This document shows, piece by piece, positions 35,444 to 45,131 of a stretch of DNA of 47,787 bases (position 1 is its first letter; the number at the start of each line of letters is the position of its first letter). The stretch covers positions 1-47,787 of the IMG/VR virus record IMGVR_UViG_3300035670_000349. One strand, 5' to 3'. Origin of the DNA: a virus. The translations under genes were made by a program, and so were the position numbers. A model generated the notes under the pieces. That model did not search any database, was not told the origin of the DNA, and saw nothing but the letters and a program-made list of their open reading frames with translations.

Positions 35444-36298
35444 ATGGGTCTTAATGAACAAATTCTCGCAGGGTCAACTGCGTTGAAACGTGAAAATGTA
35501 ATAATACCAATCACTACAGCAAATGTACGATATACTGGGTCTGTAGATTTAGGTAGAACATTTACGTTGACAGCAATTCAATCTACAAAACGTTGTAGAA
35601 TAAGATTCTACGGAGATACAGGTAGTAGAAATGATGCAACAGAATTATCTCGTCCATTTATATCTCAAAGTATACCATCCGCTATAGGATTAATAGCAGA
35701 TATTAATTTGGGGGCAGAAAGCCTCTTCCATTTGGCACCACCTATTTTTGGTGTAAACCTTGACAATCCTATATCATCTAGTATATATTATACGATTGAT
35801 TCATCGTCTGGATTTAATTTAGACGCTGGAGATAGAGTTACTATTACCAGATTTTTAATGGAAGATCCTTCCGTTGCAAACTTGTCTGGTGTTGTGACAC
35901 ATACCACCACCATCATAAGTGCATCTGCACTCGCATCGGGTAGTCATAGAACAGGAAGTATCAGCACACCAAAAACATATTTGTTATACGCGGTAGAACC
36001 TACTGCGGCGCCGATACGTTTACGTTTGTATACGAGTCAAAGTTATCGTAATGATGTAACAGAAATATCAAGGTCATTTGGAACGGAACCAAGTTCTGGT
36101 AGTGGATTGATTGCAGACATTTATATGGAAGATGTTGCAAAAACACCAATGACACCTATTTTGGTGGGTAGAAACGATAACGATTTGGTAAGTACCGGAT
36201 TAGTATCACCTGATTCAGAAACGTACTACACTATAACAAATGGATCGGCAACAGGAACAATATCATCATCGATTTATTTATTTTCACTAGAAGATTGA
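35444..36298 (+). CDS. Beta-rich virion protein with internal duplication
   Basis: A 284-residue protein made of two related halves (about 20-145 and 165-284). Both contain a T[FY]xLxAxxxxxxxR[IL]RxY strand, a DxTExSRxF turn (NDATELSRPF and NDVTEISRSF), a GLIADI strand and a YYTI strand. A Ser/Thr linker joins them. No enzyme motif. It follows the fibre paralog by 18 bases with AAGAGG. Likely a small receptor-facing or fibre-cap beta-sandwich. Family not recognised. Confidence 0.7.
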   Translation: MGLNEQILAGSTALKRENVIIPITTANVRYTGSVDLGRTFTLTAIQSTKRCRIRFYGDTGSRNDATELSRPFISQSIPSAIGLIADINLGAESLFHLAPPIFGVNLDNPISSSIYYTIDSSSGFNLDAGDRVTITRFLMEDPSVANLSGVVTHTTTIISASALASGSHRTGSISTPKTYLLYAVEPTAAPIRLRLYTSQSYRNDVTEISRSFGTEPSSGSGLIADIYMEDVAKTPMTPILVGRNDNDLVSTGLVSPDSETYYTITNGSATGTISSSIYLFSLED

Positions 36299-36305
36299 GG
36301 TTATT

Positions 36306-36971
36306 ATGAGTTTACAAATGTTTCGTGAATTACAAGAACTGATAGATACAGCAGAGCATGTTGTAATCGCAGTTATCGTTGCAGAAGGTTGTGAAAATTA
36401 TAAAGGAAAGTTTTTGACTGATTTTGAAAATCAAATAAGAAATCAGGCAAATCCAGTTCATTTACACGTAATTTGTTATCGTGAAGAACCAATTATGTTT
36501 CCACGACCAATGACCCAGGCGGTGTATTATTTCGCACCAAAAAATCATACACCACTCTTTTATCGTCAAGGTCAACGAGCAATGGATGCACCAATTGATA
36601 TTGTTACGGCAATCAAGATGATGCAGGGAATGTCTTATGCAGAAGCAGCTTATGGTGAAGAAAAGAAAGAAAGTTACGAACGAACGGCAGCATTAGTCAA
36701 ATCAGAAGATACATCAAATTTTCCTTCATTGTTTCAACAAGCTCGTAATTTTGCAAAAGAAATGTGGCACGCAGGAAAGAACGCAGCAGTGGGATTACCT
36801 GTATTGGTTGACGCAGATATAGCATTTCAACGATTTGAAACGTGTCGTGGATGTGAGTTTTTAACACAAGATAGTTTTCGTTGTGAAAAATGTGGTTGTT
36901 TTATGAAAACCAAGACACAAATCGCAACATCGTCTTGTCCGATTGGAAAATGGTCAGCAGTAACACCCTAA
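36306..36971 (+). CDS. Protein with C-terminal six-Cys zinc module
   Basis: A 221-residue protein. Residues 15-60 (VVIAVIVAEGCENYKGKF, then VHLHVICYREE) suggest an alpha/beta, possibly thioredoxin-like, domain. Residues about 90-165 are helical. The C-terminus holds C180-x2-C183, C193-x2-C196-x-C198 and C211, in the pattern CxxC...CxxCGCFM..K...SCPIGKW. I have seen this Cys module in many phage and bacterial proteins of unknown role, and it probably binds zinc. It stands directly before the collagen/His-repeat gene set, so it may have a role in making or processing those proteins. That is a guess from position. Confidence 0.65.
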   Translation: MSLQMFRELQELIDTAEHVVIAVIVAEGCENYKGKFLTDFENQIRNQANPVHLHVICYREEPIMFPRPMTQAVYYFAPKNHTPLFYRQGQRAMDAPIDIVTAIKMMQGMSYAEAAYGEEKKESYERTAALVKSEDTSNFPSLFQQARNFAKEMWHAGKNAAVGLPVLVDADIAFQRFETCRGCEFLTQDSFRCEKCGCFMKTKTQIATSSCPIGKWSAVTP

Positions 36972-36998
36972 AAACAAAAGTCATATTTTGATGTTAGA

Positions 36999-37006
36999 TA
37001 TTTATA
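36999..37006 (+). promoter_or_regulatory. Candidate late-promoter motif TATTTATA
   Basis: Exact octamer TATTTATACTAG only 10 bases before the ATG at 37017. If it is a promoter, the mRNA would be nearly leaderless, and indeed no Shine-Dalgarno is visible before this ATG. Confidence 0.35.
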
Positions 37007-37016
37007 CTAGAATACT

Positions 37017-37748
37017 ATGTTAAAATTTTTTCCGTTTAGAACATTTACTTCTTCGTTCGCATACACAGGATCAACTGCCGCTACCGCGTCTTTCGTCTTG
37101 TCTGGTATGTCCGCATCGTATTCTATTGCAGGTGGTGGTGCAACAGGTCCGACAGGTGCAACATCAGTAGTACAAGGTGTTACAGGTGTCACGGGTGCAA
37201 CTGGTATAGGACCAACAGGACCAATTGGTGTTACAGGACCAACTGGACCACGTTCTGCAACAGGGCCAACAGGACCAACAGGTATTACTGGTCCTACGGG
37301 AGCAACAGGTGCAACGGGAGCAGCATCTACAGGTCCAACAGGACCAATTGGTGTATCTGGTAGTACAGGACCAACAGGTATACAAGGTGCAACAGGAATT
37401 GTGGGCATTACTGGTGCAACGGGTCCAACGGGACCAAGTGGACCAACAGGACCAACTGGTGTACAGGGTATTGGAGGACCACAAGGTGTTACGGGTGCAA
37501 CAGGTCCACAAGGTAGTACTGGTGTTGCTATCACTGGCATTTCTGGACCAACAGGTGTTACAGGCCCATCTGGTCCACGCGGTCCATCAGGTCCACAAGG
37601 AACAATCGGTGTAACAGGTCCAACTGGTCCAACAGGAGCACAAGGTACGGCATTTACAGGACCAACAGGTGCAACAGGTCCAACGGGTGCTACAGGACCA
37701 GCAGGAGCAGTGGGAGCAACTGGACCAACAGGTGTCAATACACCATAA
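37017..37748 (+). CDS. Collagen-like protein with FFPF N-terminus
   Basis: A 243-residue protein. N-terminus [16 protein letters not shown], then a Ser/Ala/Thr segment (to about 40), then G-x-y triplets to the end ([12 protein letters not shown]) with short interruptions such as TSVVQ and IGPTG. It lacks a globular end. The N-terminus is shared with genes at 37767 and 40515, so it is likely a common docking or assembly tag. GPT-rich repeats without proline-hydroxylation signals are typical of bacterial/phage collagens. Threonines in such repeats are often sugar carriers in bacterial spore collagens. Whether that holds here is unknown. Confidence 0.75.
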   Translation: MLKFFPFRTFTSSFAYTGSTAATASFVLSGMSASYSIAGGGATGPTGATSVVQGVTGVTGATGIGPTGPIGVTGPTGPRSATGPTGPTGITGPTGATGATGAASTGPTGPIGVSGSTGPTGIQGATGIVGITGATGPTGPSGPTGPTGVQGIGGPQGVTGATGPQGSTGVAITGISGPTGVTGPSGPRGPSGPQGTIGVTGPTGPTGAQGTAFTGPTGATGPTGATGPAGAVGATGPTGVNTP

Positions 37749-37766
37749 TAAGAGAGATTATAAGTT

Positions 37767-38888
37767 ATGACGTTTAAGTTTTTTCCGTTTGGAACACCAA
37801 CAACTAGTTCATTTGCACTAAATGTGGTAGGTAGAACCACCACCGCATCTATTGCTATTAACAGTGGGTCTGGGTTCTTAACAGCGTCATTTTCATTAGG
37901 TGGATTTACTGGACCAAGTGGTGTCTCAGGACCAACAGGAGCAACGGGTGCAACAGGTCCAACAGGACCAACTGGTGTATCTGGGTCAACTGGTGTTCTA
38001 GGTACCTCAGGTTCCACAGGACCACAAACATCGGGATCTACAGGACCAACAGGACCATCTGGTATACGTGGTGCAACAGGTCCAACAGGCCCAACAGGTA
38101 TTACAGGTTCTACTGGTGTTATTGGTGTAACTGGACCAACTGGACCACAAGGTATTTCTGGACCAACAGGTGTTACAGGTCCAACTGGACCATTAGGTAG
38201 AACTAGTATAGTAGCAGGTGTTATTGGTGTATCGGGTGTTACAGGACCAACAGGTTCATCTGGTCCAACAGGTCCACAAGGAGCAACAGGACCAACAGGT
38301 GTCGGACCAACGGGAGCAACAGGTCCAACTGGACCATCGGGGTCAACTGGAGCAACTGGACCTGTCGGCCCAACAGGTGCAACAGGAGCAACTGGTCCAC
38401 AAGGTTCAACAGGACCAAATACGTTCGGTATTTCGGGACCAACGGGTGTTACAGGACCAACAGGTGCAGTAGGACCAACTGGACCACAAGGTGCGGCAGG
38501 TCGAGCAGCATTTTTCGTTACTGGTTCATGTAACCAAACACATTCAGATATTACGGTTCCGCATAGTGATATAGCTGCAAGTCACACCAATATTGCGGCT
38601 GCGCACACAGACAACACTACAAATCCGTCACATTCGGATATAGTATCAACCACACCAGCATCACATACAGATAATACTACTCCACATAGTAATATTACAA
38701 TTAACGCAGCACATACGGACAATACCACCAATGCATCGCATTCTGATATTGCACATTCTAATATCACGATAAACGCAGCACATACAGATAATACGTTTGC
38801 ACCACATACAAACGTGTATACTGCACACGCAAATTCATACACACCTGGGCAACATACAAATTCATTTGGTGGTAATCCACCATTCTAA
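37767..38888 (+). CDS. Hybrid collagen-like / His-Asn-Thr repeat protein
   Basis: A 373-residue mosaic. Residues 1-45: [14 protein letters not shown] tag and Ser/Ala segment. About 46-242: collagen triplets. About 243-256: a short junction with [11 protein letters not shown] (one Cys). About 256-350: His/Asn/Thr repeat units of H-[ST]-[DN] type, for example HTDNTTNPS and HSNITINAA. End: [21 protein letters not shown], a C-terminal motif shared with the 41452 gene. It joins the two repeat types found separately in its neighbours, so the cluster is modular. Likely extracellular or virion-surface. Confidence 0.75.
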   Translation: MTFKFFPFGTPTTSSFALNVVGRTTTASIAINSGSGFLTASFSLGGFTGPSGVSGPTGATGATGPTGPTGVSGSTGVLGTSGSTGPQTSGSTGPTGPSGIRGATGPTGPTGITGSTGVIGVTGPTGPQGISGPTGVTGPTGPLGRTSIVAGVIGVSGVTGPTGSSGPTGPQGATGPTGVGPTGATGPTGPSGSTGATGPVGPTGATGATGPQGSTGPNTFGISGPTGVTGPTGAVGPTGPQGAAGRAAFFVTGSCNQTHSDITVPHSDIAASHTNIAAAHTDNTTNPSHSDIVSTTPASHTDNTTPHSNITINAAHTDNTTNASHSDIAHSNITINAAHTDNTFAPHTNVYTAHANSYTPGQHTNSFGGNPPF

Positions 38889-38900
38889 TTAGGATATTAT

Positions 38901-39641
38901 ATGGGACATTCAGATAATTACACTTCACCGGCACATTCCGATACAGCAGCAAGTCACGGAGACAGTCCTGGTGCGCATACGGATAGTACTATTCCTGGAT
39001 CTCACACAAATATTTCTCATGCAAATTTAACAATTAACGCAGCACATACAGATAGTACCACCCCATTTAGTAATATTGCATTTACTAACACTACGATTAA
39101 CGCAGCACATACAAATATTTCTCATACAAATATTTCAGCGGCACACACGGATACTACAATTAATGCATCGCATACTGACACCACTATTAACGCATCACAC
39201 ACAGATAATACTACACCATTTAGTAATATAGCGTTTGTCAATAGTACTATCAATGCATCGCACACTAATATTGCAGCATCACACACGGATAATACAACTG
39301 CAAAAACACACACTGATATTTCACACGGGAATACAAGTCTATCACACAGTGACACCACAATTAACGCATCACATACAGATAATACTACAAACGCAAGTCA
39401 TACGAATATTAGTCATAGTAATATATCTGCAGGACATCTAGATAATACTACCAACCCATCACATGCTGATAGTGTAACATTACATCAAAACGTGGCTTTT
39501 ACTAATACAGCGTTCGGCAACAACTATACACCAGCTCAATGTTCACAATGTGCAACATTTAACACTCCTGGGGAATGTGATGAATTCTGTGATTGTTATC
39601 CATACTGTGGATGTCAAGATGGTGTATGTGTATTCGTATAA
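38901..39641 (+). CDS. His/Asn/Thr repeat protein with 8-Cys tail
   Basis: A 246-residue protein. Residues 1-210 are almost entirely repeat units with H or F in first position, S/T/V in second, D/N in third, and lengths of 5, 7 or 9: HTDTTINAS (9), HTNIAAS (7), HTDNTTP (7), FSNIA (5). The last 35 residues form a separate Cys-rich module with eight cysteines in CSQC...GECDEFCDCYPYCGC...VC spacing, fit for disulfides or metal. TAGGA serves as Shine-Dalgarno. No family recognised. A surface fibre or metal-loaded structural protein is likely. Confidence 0.75.
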   Translation: MGHSDNYTSPAHSDTAASHGDSPGAHTDSTIPGSHTNISHANLTINAAHTDSTTPFSNIAFTNTTINAAHTNISHTNISAAHTDTTINASHTDTTINASHTDNTTPFSNIAFVNSTINASHTNIAASHTDNTTAKTHTDISHGNTSLSHSDTTINASHTDNTTNASHTNISHSNISAGHLDNTTNPSHADSVTLHQNVAFTNTAFGNNYTPAQCSQCATFNTPGECDEFCDCYPYCGCQDGVCVFV

Positions 39642-39668
39642 TAAAATGTTTATAACAGGAAATAACTA

Positions 39669-40508
39669 ATGCCAGGTCCACAACACTCAAATACCCCGCA
39701 TACCAACATAGCACACGATGATGTATCCGGTGCACACACGGATGTGACAATTAATGCGTCACATACGGACAATACTACTCCATTTAGTAACATATCGTTT
39801 TCAAATAGTTATATCGGCAATAATCATTCGGACACAACAATTAACTCGTCACACACGAATAGTACCATACCATTTGACAACGTAGCTTTCGTCAATACTA
39901 CTACACCAGGTACACATACAGATACTACTATACCATTTAGCAATAGTTATACTCCGAAAGCACATACCGATATTAGTCACAGTAATATTTCGGCAGCACA
40001 TACCGATACTACAATTAACGCATCACATACCGATACTACAATTAACGCATCGCATACTGATAATACCACACCATTCAATAATATTGCATTCGTTAATACA
40101 ACAATCAATGCATCACATACGGACATATCACACAGTAATATATCTGCAGCGCACACGGACAACACAACAAACGCAGCGCATAATGATATTTCGCATGGTG
40201 ATAGTACGATTCCAACACTCCACACCGATAATTACACAGGTCCATCACATAGTGATAATACAACACCAGCATCGCATAGTGATATAGCATTTAGTAATAT
40301 TACAATTAATGCAGCACACACCAATATTACAATTAATGCAAGTCACAGTGATATTTCGGCAGCACATACTGATATTACGATTAACGCAAGTCATACTAAT
40401 ATTTCAAGTACTACACCAGCAGCACATACTGATAGTACAACACCATTTACCAATAGTACTACCCCACATTCAAATGTTGCGGCAGCCCACAGTGACGCAT
40501 TCCTATAA
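39669..40508 (+). CDS. His/Asn/Thr repeat protein
   Basis: A 279-residue protein made of H/F-[ST]-[DN] repeats from end to end (start MPGPQHSNTPHTNIAHDD; end HSNVAAAHSDAFL). Units include [33 protein letters not shown] and HSNISAA. There is no globular domain, signal peptide or Cys cluster. It is close in composition to the 38901 and 42748 products, with which it likely co-assembles. The start is supported by ACAGGA 9 bases upstream. Codon choice for identical repeats varies, so the amino-acid pattern is under selection, not just DNA slippage. Confidence 0.75.
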   Translation: MPGPQHSNTPHTNIAHDDVSGAHTDVTINASHTDNTTPFSNISFSNSYIGNNHSDTTINSSHTNSTIPFDNVAFVNTTTPGTHTDTTIPFSNSYTPKAHTDISHSNISAAHTDTTINASHTDTTINASHTDNTTPFNNIAFVNTTINASHTDISHSNISAAHTDNTTNAAHNDISHGDSTIPTLHTDNYTGPSHSDNTTPASHSDIAFSNITINAAHTNITINASHSDISAAHTDITINASHTNISSTTPAAHTDSTTPFTNSTTPHSNVAAAHSDAFL

Positions 40509-40514
40509 TAAGAT

Positions 40515-41378
<864 letters not shown>

Positions 41379-41451
41379 CGTTATTTTTATAGGTAAAGAT
41401 ATGAGAAATACTACTTATATGAAGGTAGACGTTATGTGGAGATTTTAATAT

Positions 41452-42726
41452 ATGCCAAAGGCACCTGGTAGTATATGGGTTGATGGAGAAACCTTTAGAT
41501 TTGTTGACGGGTCTGGTAATGAATACTATTACACAGGCACGGCGGGTAGTAGTCCTGTGGGAGCAAAACCTGGGTCAATCTGGGTAGATGGAAATGATTT
41601 CCATTATATTTCTGCTACTGGTGTTGACCGCACCATCGCATACACCGATTTAGGTTCTGTTGCAGGGTCTAAGCCAGGATCAGTTTGGGTAGAAAGTACA
41701 TTCTGGTACTGGATTTCTAGCGCTGGTGTAGAACGTAGAGGACACACTGACGTAACGGCAGCGCATACGGATAATACTACTCCGGCATCACATACTAATA
41801 TTGCATTCGTTAATACCACAATTAACGCAGCACATACGGACAATACCACCCCAGCAGCACATACCGACATCGCAGCAGCTCACACCGATACTACTATCAA
41901 CGCGTCACATACTGACACCACTATTAACGCATCACATACCGACATCGCAGCAGCTCACACCGATACTACTATCAACGCGTCACATACTGATAATACCACA
42001 CCATTCGTAAATACTACAATTAACGCATCACATACGGATAATACCACAAACGCAAGTCATACAGACAATACCACTCCGTTCGTAAATACCACAATTAACG
42101 CATCACATACGGATAATACCACTCCATTTAACAATATTGCGTTCGTTAATACCACAATTAACTCATCACATACAGACAACACCACACCGTTTAATAATAT
42201 TGCGTTCACCAATAGTTACACACCTAATAATCACACGAACAATACCACTCCGTTCAATAATATTGCGTTTACCAATAGTTACACCGGAAATAATCATACG
42301 AACAACTATACACCGCATACTAATATTGGGCATAGTAATATTGGACATAGTAATATTGGATTTACCAACATTGGATTCAGTAATATTGGATTTACCAACA
42401 CAACAATCAACGCATCACATACCAACATAGCACATAGTAATGTCGGTGCGGCACACACCAATATTGGACACACCAATATCGGTGCAGCACATACCAATAT
42501 TGCTCATAGTAACGTTGGATTCAGTAACTCGTATACCCCATTTAGTAATGTTGGATTCAGTAATGTTGGATTCAGTAATATTGGATTTAGTAATATTGGA
42601 TTTTCAAATTCCACAACACCATTTGCAAATTCTACCACACCATTTAGTAATTCATATACAGCGCATGCGGATAATTACTCAGCTGGTTCGCACGGTAATT
42701 CGTTCGGTGGTAACCCACCAACCTAA
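41452..42726 (+). CDS. His/Asn/Thr repeat protein with threefold Trp-rich head
   Basis: A 424-residue protein. The N-terminal head has three degenerate repeats (about 4-25, 38-60 and 73-97): PGSIWVDGETFRFVDGSG, PGSIWVDGNDFHYISATG and PGSVWVESTFWYWISSAG. The rest is repeat array: H-type units first (HTDTTINAS, HTDIAAA), then F-rich 5-residue units (FSNIG, FTNIG, HSNIG), closing with [21 protein letters not shown], the same end motif as the 37767 product. A 58-base exact direct repeat at 75-base spacing lies at 41858-41990. The head may be a beta-propeller-like or small sandwich attachment domain. Confidence 0.75.
   Translation: MPKAPGSIWVDGETFRFVDGSGNEYYYTGTAGSSPVGAKPGSIWVDGNDFHYISATGVDRTIAYTDLGSVAGSKPGSVWVESTFWYWISSAGVERRGHTDVTAAHTDNTTPASHTNIAFVNTTINAAHTDNTTPAAHTDIAAAHTDTTINASHTDTTINASHTDIAAAHTDTTINASHTDNTTPFVNTTINASHTDNTTNASHTDNTTPFVNTTINASHTDNTTPFNNIAFVNTTINSSHTDNTTPFNNIAFTNSYTPNNHTNNTTPFNNIAFTNSYTGNNHTNNYTPHTNIGHSNIGHSNIGFTNIGFSNIGFTNTTINASHTNIAHSNVGAAHTNIGHTNIGAAHTNIAHSNVGFSNSYTPFSNVGFSNVGFSNIGFSNIGFSNSTTPFANSTTPFSNSYTAHADNYSAGSHGNSFGGNPPT
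41858..41990 (+). repeat. 75-bp direct repeat in 41452 gene
   Basis: Copy 1 starts at 41858 and copy 2 at 41933. The first 58 bases are identical and then diverge. It encodes 25 residues, HTDIAAA plus HTDTTINAS twice, i.e. unit lengths 7+9+9. The same 75-base period occurs in the 42748 gene. Confidence 0.85.
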
Positions 42727-42747
42727 TCGGTCAATATAGGATAATAT

Positions 42748-43734
42748 ATGGGACATACAAATTTCTATAACGCACCTTCACACGGTAATTCTGCTGGTGG
42801 GCACACCAACATCGGTGCAGCGCATACCAATATCGGTGCATCGCATACTAATATCGCGCATAGTAATATCGGTCATAGTAATATTGGACATAGTAATATT
42901 GCTCATAGTAACATTGGGGCAAATCATACTAATATAGGATTTAGTAATGTCGGATTCGGTAATTCTACCACACCATTTAGTAATATTGCATTCGGTAATT
43001 CTACCACACCATTTAGTAACATTGCGTTCAGTAATTCATACACACCAAACAGCCATACTAACATCGCACATAGTAATGTAGGATTTACTAACATCGGATT
43101 TAGTAATATTGCATTCAGTAATATCGGATTTAGTAATATTGCTAAGGCACATACGGACAATACTACGAACGCAAGTCACACTAACATTGGTCACACCAAC
43201 ATTGGTGCAGCTCATACTGACAATACCACGAACGCAAGTCACACCAATATTGGTCATACGAATATTAGTGCAGCACACACCGATACTACCATCAACGCAT
43301 CGCATACTAACATCAGTCACACCAATATTGGTGCAGCACACACGGACACCACGATTAACGCAGCACATACTAATATCGCAGCAGCCCACACCGACACCAC
43401 CATTAACGCAGCACACACGGACACCACGATTAACGCAGCACATACTAATATCGCAGCAGCCCACACCGACACCACCATCAACGCGTCACATACAGACAAC
43501 ACCACACCATTCGTGAACACCACGATTAACGCATCTCACACCGACACCACTATCAACGCAAGTCACACAGATAATACCACTCCATTTGTGAATACCACTA
43601 TTAACGCGGCCCACACAGACACCACTATCAACGCAAGTCATACAAATATCGCACACACAGATACGACGATTAACGCAGCACATACCGACACCACCATTCC
43701 TCACAGCGACCAACCAGTACTAGTTGGTCCATAA
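42748..43734 (+). CDS. His/Asn/Thr repeat protein, Ile/Gly-rich first half
   Basis: A 328-residue protein, all repeat. The first half is dominated by 5- and 7-residue units (HTNIGAA, HSNIG, FSNVG, FGNSTTP, FSNIA), the second half by 9-residue HTDTTINAA/S and 7-residue HTNIAAA units, ending HSDQPVLVGP. A nearly perfect 75-base tandem duplication lies at 43333-43482. The start MGHTNFYNAPSHGNSAGG resembles the start of the 38901 product (MGHSDNYTSPAHSDTAAS). It is the last of the repeat genes, directly before the radical SAM promoter. Confidence 0.75.
   Translation: MGHTNFYNAPSHGNSAGGHTNIGAAHTNIGASHTNIAHSNIGHSNIGHSNIAHSNIGANHTNIGFSNVGFGNSTTPFSNIAFGNSTTPFSNIAFSNSYTPNSHTNIAHSNVGFTNIGFSNIAFSNIGFSNIAKAHTDNTTNASHTNIGHTNIGAAHTDNTTNASHTNIGHTNISAAHTDTTINASHTNISHTNIGAAHTDTTINAAHTNIAAAHTDTTINAAHTDTTINAAHTNIAAAHTDTTINASHTDNTTPFVNTTINASHTDTTINASHTDNTTPFVNTTINAAHTDTTINASHTNIAHTDTTINAAHTDTTIPHSDQPVLVGP
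43333..43482 (+). repeat. Tandem 75-bp duplication in 42748 gene
   Basis: Copies at 43333-43407 and 43408-43482 differ at one base (T to C near the end). They encode two rounds of the same 25-residue repeat (9+7+9 units). The low divergence marks a recent expansion, while other units in the gene are diverged at silent sites. Confidence 0.9.
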
Positions 43735-43741
43735 TTGGGGC

Positions 43742-43770
43742 TTGACAAGTGGTGAGTTGTTATGTATATT
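43742..43770 (+). promoter_or_regulatory. Sigma70-like promoter before radical SAM gene
   Basis: TTGACA (43742-43747), a 17-base spacer, then TATATT (43765-43770): a perfect -35, ideal spacing and a -10 with one mismatch. The ATG follows at 43800 with CGAGG Shine-Dalgarno. A 7-bp GACCAAC/GTTGGTC hairpin (43708-43729) just upstream, within the end of the previous gene, lacks a T-run. It is the only strong host-type promoter I noticed in the window and suggests separate, earlier expression of the enzyme cassette. Confidence 0.75.
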
Positions 43771-43799
43771 ATAAAATGATTTATTAATCACGAGGTTAT

Positions 43800-45113
43800 A
43801 TGACTATTGAATTAGAACCAGTTGGTGTAGTATGTAATTTGAGTTGCCCATATTGTTACGAACATCCTATGCGTGACGCGGGTAATTTCCGTCAAAAGAC
43901 ATACTCCGTAGAGAAAATGTTAGATGGTTTGGCCAAAGAAGGTGGTAATTTTACCCTATTTGGTGGTGAACCATTATTAACTGATATTGACGATTTAGAA
44001 ACTATTTTTAAGTGGGGTTATGAACGCTATGGAATGAACGGCGTTCAAACAAATGGTGTTTTAATCACCGACCGCCACATTGAAATGTTTAAGAAGTATA
44101 ACGTTCACGTTGGTGTGTCCCTCGACGGACCCGATGAAATGAACGATACTCGTTGGGCTGGGTCACTTGAAAAGACCAGAGAAGCCACCCGTAAATCATT
44201 TGAAGCTATTAAAAAGTGTTTAGCAAATAAGCTATCACTTGGATTGATTATTACTATCCACAAGAAGAATGGATTGCCAAAACATCGTGAACGTTTTAAG
44301 GCGTGGATTAAGGAACTTCAATCGTGGGGAGTTGACGGAGCACGACTTCATCCATTAGAAATCGACCATAGTTCAGTCGGTGAAACTTTGGCACTTACAC
44401 CAGAACAAAATATTGAATTCCTCCTTGATATGTGGGAATTTGAAATCACCGAATTGAATGTTCCTGGTAAGCGTTCTTTCCATTTTGATATTTTCCGTGA
44501 TGTAGAAGATATGTTACGAGCAGAAGATAATAACGCTACTTGTACGTTCTTATCATGCGACCCATATACCACGCACGCGGTGCAAGGTATTGACTCACAG
44601 GGTAATAAGGCAAATTGTGGTCGTGGAAACAAGGAAGGCATTAACTGGATTAAGGCGGATGTTGACGGATTTGAACGTCAGATGGCATTGTATAATACAC
44701 CACAGGAACACGGTGGTTGTCAAGGATGTCGTTTCTTCATTATGTGTAAATCACATTGTCCTGGTACTGGTGCTGATATGGATTGGAGAAATCGCACAGA
44801 CACTTGCATGAACTGGAAAGTAGCGTTTGGTATTTATGAAAAGATGATGGTACAGAAAGGTGAAGTACCATTGTCACTCAGCCCTGACTTGAAGAAATAT
44901 GAAGATATTTTAATGTATGGATATAGTCGTGGTGTAGAACTTCGATTAAAGCATATTAAGCAATACTTAAATGGTAATTTTAATATAGAAGCATTTATAG
45001 ATAGTTATTTAACTGCACAGAAGTTTGGTGGACTTATGCCACACGCAGATCATACTGACGAAACTGGTAAGTATGCGATGGAGTACAAAGAGAAACACGG
45101 TTTTTTACCTTAA
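43800..45113 (+). CDS. Radical SAM/SPASM protein- or peptide-modifying enzyme
   Basis: A 437-residue radical S-adenosylmethionine enzyme. The SAM-cluster motif CNLSCPYC gives C12, C16 and C19 (CxxxCxxC), and GGEP is at 55-58. The C-terminal SPASM domain shows the CX2CX5CX3C signature exactly (C307, C310, C316, C320), with C253 or C248, C273 and C336 completing two auxiliary 4Fe-4S sites. This class (anSME, PqqE, sactionine and RiPP maturases) modifies peptides or protein side chains. Residues 415-425, HADHTDETGKY, lie beyond the SPASM domain and recur twice in the next gene. It lies behind its own sigma70-like promoter and immediately after the repeat proteins. The substrate is unknown. Confidence 0.9.
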   Translation: MTIELEPVGVVCNLSCPYCYEHPMRDAGNFRQKTYSVEKMLDGLAKEGGNFTLFGGEPLLTDIDDLETIFKWGYERYGMNGVQTNGVLITDRHIEMFKKYNVHVGVSLDGPDEMNDTRWAGSLEKTREATRKSFEAIKKCLANKLSLGLIITIHKKNGLPKHRERFKAWIKELQSWGVDGARLHPLEIDHSSVGETLALTPEQNIEFLLDMWEFEITELNVPGKRSFHFDIFRDVEDMLRAEDNNATCTFLSCDPYTTHAVQGIDSQGNKANCGRGNKEGINWIKADVDGFERQMALYNTPQEHGGCQGCRFFIMCKSHCPGTGADMDWRNRTDTCMNWKVAFGIYEKMMVQKGEVPLSLSPDLKKYEDILMYGYSRGVELRLKHIKQYLNGNFNIEAFIDSYLTAQKFGGLMPHADHTDETGKYAMEYKEKHGFLP

Positions 45114-45131
45114 TTAAAGAGGATATGTAAA

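Noticed and set aside
37007-38017. 336-codon open frame on the minus strand, GPVGPV-rich
   Set aside because: It is the antisense of collagen-like genes; the GGN-CCN-ACN triplet pattern stays open and Gly/Pro-rich on both strands. No Shine-Dalgarno or domain, and it spans two real genes.
41401-41448. 15-codon ORF (MRNTTYMKVDVMWRF) before the 41452 gene
   Set aside because: No good Shine-Dalgarno and no comparative support; it could be a leader peptide but I cannot defend it.
43708-43729. GACCAAC/GTTGGTC hairpin as terminator
   Set aside because: Seven-base stem without a T-run, lying inside the end of the coding sequence; listed only as context of the promoter.
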